Source: Naematelia aurantialba (Eukaryota; Basidiomycota; Tremellomycetes; Tremellales; Naemateliaceae). From it: DNA of 64,000 nt. Of the stretch, positions 56,359 through 64,000 are shown piece by piece. The DNA is taken from NCBI GenBank assembly GCA_021527695.1, contig JAKFAO010000008.1, positions 1 to 64,000 on the forward strand. The letters are read 5' to 3'. The position numbers and the translations under genes were made by a program. The number at the start of each line of letters is the position of its first letter. Within the stretch, counting starts at the first letter, position 1. The notes under the pieces were generated by a model. The model worked only from the letters and a program-made list of their open reading frames with translations, searched no databases and had not been told where the DNA came from.

Positions 56359-56901
56359 ATGCGCTCGTGTCCGTCATTCTACCGCCACACGCGGTACTAC
56401 CGCCCGCACACCGCACTGATGTACTACCGACCTGCGGCATACCACAACGCGTCGGCTCGTGCCCTCATGGCCCCGTTCACGTTTTCCTGTCGCTCGGCTC
56501 CGGCAGGACACAAACGCGGAAGAAAGCGACAACGGTCATTCACGACTCGCTCTGCGGGCAAAACGATAACAGCCAGTCATAGGGGATACAAAGCGGCTCG
56601 ATCTGCGAGCGCGCTGTTCAACAAGATCTCCGCCACTCTTATAGCTGACAAGGGCTCTACGTCTGCAAGAGGAGGTTCCGGTAGTGGTTCCGAAAAGTCG
56701 CCGTCAGAGCCTCCTGAACCTGACGAGGATTTCCCTGATGAGGGCGAGAAGCAGCGGCAGGCAGCGGTCGCGCGCGACGCCGCTTCAGACTGGCTCGGAT
56801 GGGTCTGGATGGGCCTCGCCCGCCGAGCCACGGAACACGTCGATCACGCTGTCTCAGTGAGGGTCCCTGGAGAGGCGTGGCGACGGCGCGATTGGGCTTA
56901 G
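56359..56901 (+). CDS. Hypothetical basic protein (single-exon ORF)
   Basis: Not recognised. From the ATG at 56359 the frame gives 180 residues. The first 85 residues are rich in Arg, Tyr and Ser with almost no acids, like a mitochondrial presequence; then comes a helix SASALFNKISATLIAD, a Gly/Ser linker, an acidic PPEPDEDFPDEGE stretch and a final amphipathic helix DWLGWVWMGLARRATEHV. Bias between basic N-terminus and acidic linker looks like a protein rather than a random frame. No homologue known to me. Confidence 0.4.
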   Translation: MRSCPSFYRHTRYYRPHTALMYYRPAAYHNASARALMAPFTFSCRSAPAGHKRGRKRQRSFTTRSAGKTITASHRGYKAARSASALFNKISATLIADKGSTSARGGSGSGSEKSPSEPPEPDEDFPDEGEKQRQAAVARDAASDWLGWVWMGLARRATEHVDHAVSVRVPGEAWRRRDWA

Positions 56902-57632
56902 GCTTCAAGATCCAGTCGACTCTGAAATGCGCTACTGACGGCCGAGATGAGGGCAGGGGAGATCAGTGTGCACCACACCCAAGCTCCTTGTGAGGTTCGC
57001 TCGTGATAGAAGCGGCTCTAGAGTGACAGGGCTACGTAGGATCTGTGTGTGAATGAATGTGAATGAATGAATAGAAATCCCTTGCAACCGCGACAGTCAG
57101 TAACGGCTTACGTCATACCTTTGTTTGCAGCTGGGTTACCCCGCAGTGCCACACGCTGGCAAGGGCCTCTTCGAGAGCGATAACGCCGAGATGATCCCGC
57201 TGGCTGTCTCCCCCCGTCTTGTGCATATTGCCGTCGAATGCTATTATTGCCCCCTTGCTCCCTTCTTGCTCCAGCCTCCCCTCTCTCCTCCGTTGTCAAG
57301 CGACCGGCACACGCATACAGACCAAAACAAAAGTACAGCAGCAACCTACTAGGCCAGGCCACCAGCGACCAGGACCAGATCAGCGACGATGCGCGGACGG
57401 CGAGAGAGCTCCTAGGTCTCGCCCGTCACTCGACGCGCGATCGGCAGAAACCCGAGACACGGCCAGTCGTCGGTCGGGCCCTCGAACCATCGCCATCTGG
57501 CCTGGAGGGCACGGCCTATCTCTTTTCACACTGCATACCCCCTCGTCTCGCCTCGCACGTCCTCTCCTCGGCTTCCCATCATTCAGTGCCGTAGCACTCC
57601 CACTCGCTCCTACGGCCTTGCCCCCAGTCGCA
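56902..57632. other. Intergenic/5' region of KIN1
   Basis: 731 bp with no independent gene. A repeat of GTGAATGAAT at about 57052-57072 and pyrimidine-rich stretches at 57230-57300 lie upstream of the kinase start. An open frame from 57219 runs into KIN1 in phase but has no ATG before 57633 in good context. Confidence 0.45.
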
Positions 57633-60600
57633 ATGACATCCTACAACCCCCTGCCATCGCACCTCAAAGCCGTTCAGGAGGAATTTTCGACAGGCGGCAT
57701 GGCTACACCCAGCTACGGAGGCACAGTTGAGACGGGCGCAGAATGGGACTTTGTCATTGACAAGCATGGCCGGAGGTCGTACGTGCCTGTGTTGTCTGTT
57801 GTCGCCGACTTCGAGCTGACGTGTGTTCCAAGACGTACGCCGTCGCGCTCTCCAGCTCGCGCACACACCGACCCCAGCTTCCGCTCGTCGTCTCTGCATA
57901 ACGCGTCGGACCCATCAGCATTCTCCACCCCGCCATCCGCCGGCGGCCCGGTGACGCCGCCCTTTCCCTCTGCACCACCCCACGAGCCCACGATACACGA
58001 AGATGCCGCGGCGGTAGTGGGGCGGAGCATGCGCACGAGGAATGGGGACAAGGAGCGCGACCGGCAATCCAGAGGGCGTATGGTCGGAGATTGGCAGCTG
58101 CAAAAGACGCTCGGTCAAGGAAGTATGGGCAAGGTCAAGCTCGCCGTAAACGTCATCACCAGAGAAAAGGTGAGTGGGGCAACGTCGTGTCAGACAAGGC
58201 AGCATCATGCAGAGACATCCAGAAAGCGCTTTAAGTGGCTTCCCGGCCATCGCTCCCGTCGGTGCGCAAGCCAAGACCAGTACTGACTCTTTTCAGTGCG
58301 CCGTAAAGATCATCCCCCGCCATACCGAGACGCCCCGTAAAGATGAACCCCGCACGCCCGAGGACGCAGAGAAACAACGCCAAAAGGAAGAATCCAAAGA
58401 GATCCGTACTGTCCGCGAAGCCGCCATTTCCCTCCTCTTACATCACCCATACATATGCGGCATGCGCGAGTTTATCACCCACGCGAATCATCACTATATG
58501 GTGTTCGAGTTTATAGACGGTGGCCAGATGCTCGACTACATCATCTCTCATGGACGGTTACGGGAGCGTGCGGCCCGCAAGTTTGCCCGCCAGATTGGCT
58601 CGGCGCTGGAATACTGCCATCGCAATTCGATCGTCCACCGGGACCTCAAAATTGAGAACATCCTCATCTCCAAAAACGGCAACATCAAGATCATCGATTT
58701 CGGTCTCTCCAACCTCTTCTCGCCAAACCGCCATCTGTCCACATTCTGCGGATCCCTTTACTTTGCTGCGCCAGAATTGCTGAACGCCAAGGTGTACACC
58801 GGTCCAGAGGTGGATGTGTGGTCTTTTGGGATCGTCCTCTACGTCCTCGTGTGCGGCAAGGTGCCGTTTGACGACCAGTCGATGCCTGCATTGCATGCCA
58901 AGATCAAGCGCGGGATCGTCGAGTATCCGGCCTGGCTGAGCACCGAGTGCAAGTCGCTGCTGGGTCGCATGCTCGTCACCAATCCACTGGAACGTGCAAC
59001 ATTAACCGAGGTCATGGCGCACCCTTTCATGAACAAGGGATACGACGGACCTCCAGAGACCCACCTGATCTACCGCGAGCCTCTGCGCGCCGAAGAGTTG
59101 GATTGGGAAGTCATCAACGCAATGGGCGGGTTCACGTTTGGCGGTCCGGAGCAGATACACGACGAGCTACGTGCTGTGCTTACTTCGGAGCAGTACTTGT
59201 CGATCCTTGCGGCATGGGAAACGAGACGGGATAGAAAGCGCGGCCCTGGCACGAGCTCGTCGAGCATGGCGTTGAGCGATGTGAGCGACTCGCCCAAGAA
59301 GAAGCGTTTCTCGGGGTTCGACTTCAAGAAGAAGCTCTTCAAGGAGGAGAAGAAGGTCGAGGAGCCTGTGGTGAGAGAAAAGGAGCCTTTAGATCCCACC
59401 AGGGGCTATGATCCTCTCATCTCGATCTACTATCTAGCGAGAGAAAAGATGGAGCGTGAGAGGGTGTACGGCAAGGGTCACTTTGCCTCATCACAGGCTT
59501 CTATGGATACTCCCGGACTGGCGAGCGGCTACGGAATGGCGCTGCCCAATTTGCCTCCACCAGCAAGCACACATACGATGGGTGCGGGCTACGGGGACGC
59601 AACCGCAAGCTATGTGGCGGAGCCCAGAGTGCGTACCGATGATGTACCAAATACCGTCATGCAACACCCCACGGCCGACCGCGAGCACAGCAATGTCGCA
59701 GATCTACCCACTGCGCACCGACGGAATACCAGCTCTGGCCAACCTCCGTCGGCTCCTCCCAGCCCACTGCAACCTTCCCCCATGGACCGCGAGGACGGAG
59801 CAGGATCTAGGCGGTTCGGCATACTGTCCAGAAATCGGCAGCCAATATCCTCTCCGCCACGGACCGCGCCAAGCACTATTCCTACCCCTCCTTTATCGGT
59901 GCTCTCACCCGATCACCGGCGTGCCACAACCATGAGCGACAAGAAGCACGAGCGACGGGTATCTGTTGGCTCAATATCAAATACGATGGGACGCACGACG
60001 CTCGGTCGGCGGGCCAGCCAGCGGAAACCAGTATCGCCAGAGCAGACTTGGGGCCCACCACGAGAGGACGAGGAGCAAATTCCTCCGCGGGATCCATCGC
60101 CGTCTGGTGCGCTGAATGGTGTGCCAGTCAATGGTGACATTGAGACGAAACCGGTCTACCTCAAGGGCTTGTTTTCTGTGTCGACGACCAGCACCAAATC
60201 TGCGGCTGTTCTGACGCGGGATATTGCAGCCGTATTGAATCGGATTGGCATCAAGCATCGGCCGATCCGTGGTGGATTCGAATGCGTGCACGTGCCATCT
60301 ATTGACCTCGCGAGTGTAGTGCACGGTGACGAAGCGAGCACGAGCCTGACACACGTCTCGCCTTCGCACGGGACGAGACGGATGCCGTCGTTACGGCGAA
60401 AGACGAGCAAACCGACCATAGGGGCGAGTGCGAGTACGAATGGCTCGAGAGGCCCTAGTCCGTTGCGACAGAGAGAGCATGAAGGGAGCTCGGGGACGTT
60501 TAGTGTGCCAGAAGAGCGGGAGAAGGCGACGCCTGTCAAGACTCGACCTACGCAGGGAGCTAGTGGCGAAGAGGACGAGCTGGATGCATGGGCGCTGGCG

Positions 60601-60864
60601 CAGTCTGGTGGTGCAGGAGGGAGGATGTGCGTGAGGTTCGAGGTCGGCGTGGTCAAGGTGGGTTGTCTATCCCGGTCCTTGGATGTTTCTTGCGGTCCTT
60701 GATTCGGCCATGTGTCCCTGTCTGGGAGATGTCGTCGCGCGACGCTGACCGTGCGTCAGGTACCTTGGCTGCCTCTTCATGGAATCCAGTTTAGGAGAGT
60801 GGGCGGCGATGGATGGCAGTATCAGATGCTGGCCAAGACGATCTTGAGGGAAATGCGGTTGTAG
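57633..60864 (+). CDS. KIN1: Kin1/Par-1/MARK family serine/threonine kinase
   Basis: 982-residue kinase of the Kin1/Kin2 (PAR-1/MARK) family, acting in polarity, exocytosis and wall or ER stress responses. Exons 57633-57778, 57833-58169, 58297-60657, 60760-60864. Kinase domain about residues 137-430: glycine loop GQGSMGKVKLA, Lys 165 in CAVKII, HRDLKIEN (Asp 277), DFGLSN (Asp 295), CGSLYFAAPELL activation segment and DVWSFGIVLYVLVCGKVPF. A long Ser/Pro-rich linker follows. The C-terminal KA1 membrane-binding domain starts near residue 890 and ends, after the last intron, with VPWLPLHGIQF and GWQYQMLAKTILREMRL. The first intron (54 nt) is a multiple of three and open, so it could be retained. 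Confidence 0.94.
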
Positions 60865-61762
60865 TCCCCCGCTGGGGTGCGTCAGGCGCGATTTTGCAAT
60901 GAAGAGCCTAGGGGTCAAAATGTGAGGCTGGAATATTGTATGCATGGCTGTGGTTTGTGCGGCGTGCTCCTGGGACGTTTGGTATATGGGTACGAGTTGT
61001 CAGTTGCTGGGGCAGCATACGTTATGCGTAGCCTGATGGTGCATGGTGCCGGTGATGGTGCATGGTGCATGCATGGCTGATGCTGATGCTGAATCCCGAG
61101 TGCCACGAGTCATGGAGCCAATGTACGGTAATGCAGGGTTACTGGGGGCAAAAGTGTGTCGGAGCAACTGCCACTGCGCCCTCCGAGGGACACGGGTGCC
61201 CGAGAGACCCTGAAACGCTGCTTCCTCCCCCCGTGGCTTGTGCCGTGCCTGATTGTCGAAGCGGGGGGAGCGACAGACAGACTCCGAGCAAGCGGGGGGG
61301 GCGGAGGGGCAATCGAAAAAAAAAAGAGTTGTGGAGTGAGAGAGTGGGAAGCAGACTGGGAGTAGTTGGGGGGGGGGGGGGTGCACTCTGGTTACACTCT
61401 CGACCGAGACTTCTGTGCTCTCTCATCGTCTCTAGTTCTTGTTACAACTACCAGTCGACTGCCGTTTCAGCCTGGCACGCTGGCCCTCACATCGACACAC
61501 ACACAGCACCGCAAACGACGCCACATTGGTTATCCACGAGTATCCGTAGCCACTGATAGCGTCACTGGCAGGCAAGTTGTCGTCTGGACATTGCGTTCCC
61601 CAGCTGTAGACCCTCCTCGACCGTCACAAGGCTACTGGCTACTAGCACCTGGCTACCCGCTACCAGCTCCCGGCAGCCGATCCTTAGCCTCGTCCCTCTC
61701 CCACTCCCTCTCCCACTCCACTCCCACTCCCACTCCACTCCCACTCGGTCGCCGTCGCCACC
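60865..61762. other. Intergenic region with homopolymer and CT repeats
   Basis: 898 bp. A G14 run lies at 61368-61381, repeated GGTGCATGGTG(C/A) units at about 61036-61075, and CCACTCC-type pyrimidine repeats at 61694-61748 just before the next start. No supported gene; a 289-codon frame from 61366 is out of phase with the following gene and reads low-complexity sequence. Confidence 0.5.
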
Positions 61763-64000
61763 ATGGCCACACCGCGTCTCGCACACATCTCTCTCAATTC
61801 CACCGACGAGCTCGTCGCTCCCTCTGTATCTCACTCCCCGACCACCACCACCGACTCGTCCATCTCGCCTCGATCGCCGGCGACCACGACGGTCGCGGCG
61901 GCGGCAGCAGCAGCGCCAGAGACCAGCCCACGGCCGGCATCTCCGGCCAACTCGACGCGCACGCTCAGCCGCTCAAACTCGCTCCGTCGCAAGCCCGTGC
62001 CGTCGTACATTCCCATGCCGGACCGATCGCCCAAGTCCAACCCCCTCCAGTTGCCGGCGGGACACCCCTTCTTTACCTCGGCGTCCTCGCCGTCGCAGGC
62101 GAATTTCGACAGGGACCGGGACTCCCCCCTCACGCCCGGCACGACGCGTATGGAGGAAGAGCTCTTCTTCTCCCCGCCTCGCGGACCGGTGCCCCCTCGC
62201 CGCAGCCCCAGCAAGGCGAGAGGCGCGCCTAACAGAGTCAAAGGGACGCAGTTGGAGTATTTTGCGCCCAATCTCGGCCAAGGCAACAAGAGCCCTCCTG
62301 CCTCTCCCGTGGTGGCCCAGGACCAAGAGTGGCATCCTCTCGGCCCCACCAGCCCACCTGCGATCGATGAGGAGACGCAAACAAGCGGGGCACAAGCAGC
62401 GGCTACCAATGGCCATGGCCTTGGCGAAATGCTCGTCGATCAGGTCGACCCGATGCGGCCCAACACATTCCACGGCCTCAACATCAATCTGAACCTCGGC
62501 GAGCCCATCTCAATCAGCCACGTCGATGACCCCGACGCAGCCGGCTCAAAGGGCGGCCCAGACACGGATACCACTCCGTCCACTCCAACTTCCGATGCGT
62601 CGCAGCTGGCGCCAGCAGAGATCTTTCCGATGCCCAATGGGTTCCACTACAAACCGTCCGTCGAGAAAAACTTGCCACCTCTCCCCAAAGATGCCACACC
62701 TCCTCTTGGCCATAGCCACGCAAGGCTCCCAACCAGCTCCACAAGTTCCACATCTGGGCCGACGACACCGCGCGAGAAACATCAAGGGATAGAATACCAT
62801 CCGCCACCCCGACCCCGTGCTCCTCGCTTCCACAAGTCCAAAGACGGCCAGAACGGCAAGGCTCGGGCCACCTCATCTTCCAGACGTCCTACACCGAATC
62901 CCACCCGCTCTGCTACTCCTGCGGCAACAAGCAAGGCGGTGGACGAAGATGACGACGAATTCTCGGTCGATAGGCTACCCTCACGTCGCAATTTGTTGGA
63001 AGTGAGCACCATGTTTCTGCGGGACGAGGACGGTCAGCTCGTCTGCTTTGGTGAACTCTTCCCTCCTTCCCCACCTCCCGCGTCGGGTGCGGCCAAGGAC
63101 CCAGCTACGCCAACTCCAGAGGCAACGCCTATGACCTTGGCGGCCTCGTCTTCCTCGCGGCCGTCGACACCGACGGCGAAATCAAAGTCAAAGTCGAATC
63201 TAAAGTGGGGCGCCGAGGTCTCACGACCGCCGCCAAATTGGCGCAAAACGGTCGTCTTCTTCATCAGACACTTCTGGTGCGGCCAGTGCCAGGACTTTAC
63301 GTTCGCCTCGGTCTCGTTACTCGACAAGGCCGAGCTGGACAGAAACGGTATTCGGGTCGTGGTCATCTCCAATGGCAGCTGGAAGATCATCAAGAGTTAT
63401 CGCAAGTTGTTCAACTGCGAGTTCCAGGTGCTGGTCGACGTGCCCACGAAACTGTATCACCTCATGGGGTGAGTGTGCGGGTATCTCTGGCCTCCCCTAT
63501 GGAGCTCGCTTTCTCGCGGTCCTCTCTCCTCCCGCCAACCACACTATGTTGTCGTACAAGCCCTGTCGCGCTCGTCCATTGTTGCCAACTGTCAGAGCTG
63601 ACTGTGCGCAGCATGACGAAAATGACCAACGCCAAAGGACCCATGTTCAAAGGTCGCGCGGCCTACCACCAGCGTCCTGTTCCGACCCAGATACTGCACG
63701 GTTTATCAGTAAGTCGACGCCACGTTATTCTTCAGCGTCCATGGCCATTTGCCCGCCCTCGTATACCAGATTAGAGGCATCGACTGACGCCTCAGAATGC
63801 GCTCAAGATGCCGTTGGCGGATCCCGGCAAACTGGGGCAGCTGGGTGGCGAGTTCATCCTTGGCCATGGAAATACATGCGAGTTTGCACATCGCATGACG
63901 AATACTTCCAGTGAGTTTGAGCGTGATATTCTCCGTCTTGGTCTGGCCTTGGTTTTTGTTTGGCTTGGTCTTGATCCGGGCGTCTGTTGGTTTTCCGTGT
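61763..64000 (+). CDS. AhpC/TSA-like (PRXL2/AAED1-type) thioredoxin-fold protein, 3' end outside window
   Basis: Partial gene; exons 61763-63468, 63612-63708, 63796-63910, then an intron (GTGAGT) running past the right edge. The ATG lies in GCCACCATGG. The first 440 or so residues are Ser/Pro/Thr-rich and disordered. A peroxiredoxin-like thioredoxin fold then begins: LLEVSTMFLRDEDGQLVCFGELF, WRKTVVFFIRHFWCGQCQDF with a CGQC pair, a strand IRVVVISNGSWKIIKSYRKLF, then CEFQVLVDVPTKLYHLMG joined to MTKMTNAKGPMFKG. LGGEFILGHGNTCEFAHRM in exon 3 fits the family end. Members are thought to be redox proteins, but the function is not established. About 640 residues are visible. Confidence 0.85.

Noticed and set aside
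61366..62232. 289-codon plus-strand open frame overlapping the peroxiredoxin-like gene
   Set aside because: Out of phase with the thioredoxin-fold frame, low complexity (Pro/Ser/His), begins inside a non-coding G-run and lacks a proper start.

Overview
The window is a chromosome end of a basidiomycete yeast-like fungus, most likely a tremellomycete. Base 1 starts in an array of the 8-bp telomere unit TTAGGGGG (read on the minus strand), the unit reported for Cryptococcus. Nearly every gene is split by many very short introns (mostly 32-60 nt, GT..AG, with CTGAC/CTAAC-like branch sites). Gene content is fungal: Zn2Cys6 regulators, Kin1, Knr4, Kog1/Raptor. Species cannot be named from the sequence alone. 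All spliced models below were assembled by hand; exon lengths add up to whole reading frames and protein families read through the junctions, but no RNA or database evidence was available.

Layout. (1) 1-2140: telomere repeats, then the 5' end of an LTR retrotransposon pointing at the telomere (LTR 637-1148, primer-binding site, gag start), then about 1 kb with no recognised gene. (2) 2141-34667: an accessory subtelomeric region dominated by carbon and nitrogen scavenging genes. It holds a secreted GH28 polygalacturonase divergent from an MFS transporter, a Dal5-like (ACS family) MFS permease, a uronate-dehydrogenase-like SDR, a cyclase-family protein, a D-amino-acid oxidase divergent from a Zn2Cys6 regulator, an apparently intact Tc1 transposon, an UNC93-like MFS gene, a fructosyl-amino-acid-oxidase-like flavoenzyme, a secreted macrofage-activating-glycoprotein-like protein, a GH43 glycosidase without signal peptide, a beta-lactamase-like serine hydrolase, a second Zn2Cys6 regulator and a divergent pair of polysaccharide-deacetylase/PuuE-like genes. 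(3) 34668-36197: gene-poor spacer. (4) 36198-64000: mostly core genes: a class-II-like eIF4E, an LtrA-type membrane protein, an amidase, COQ4, Raptor/Kog1, a small unknown gene, Knr4/Smi1, two uncertain single-exon ORFs, Kin1 and a peroxiredoxin-like protein running off the right edge.

How the genes may work together (inference). The left arm looks like a plant-polymer module: GH28 releases galacturonate outside, the MFS permeases could import it or oligomers, the SDR could oxidise uronates, GH43 could finish pentose oligomers in the cytosol, and two Zn2Cys6 regulators could control the set. Several oxidases and amidases (DAO, FAOX-like, amidase, PuuE-like) fit use of unusual nitrogen sources. 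The right arm carries growth-control and housekeeping genes (TORC1 Raptor, eIF4E, Kin1, Knr4, COQ4).
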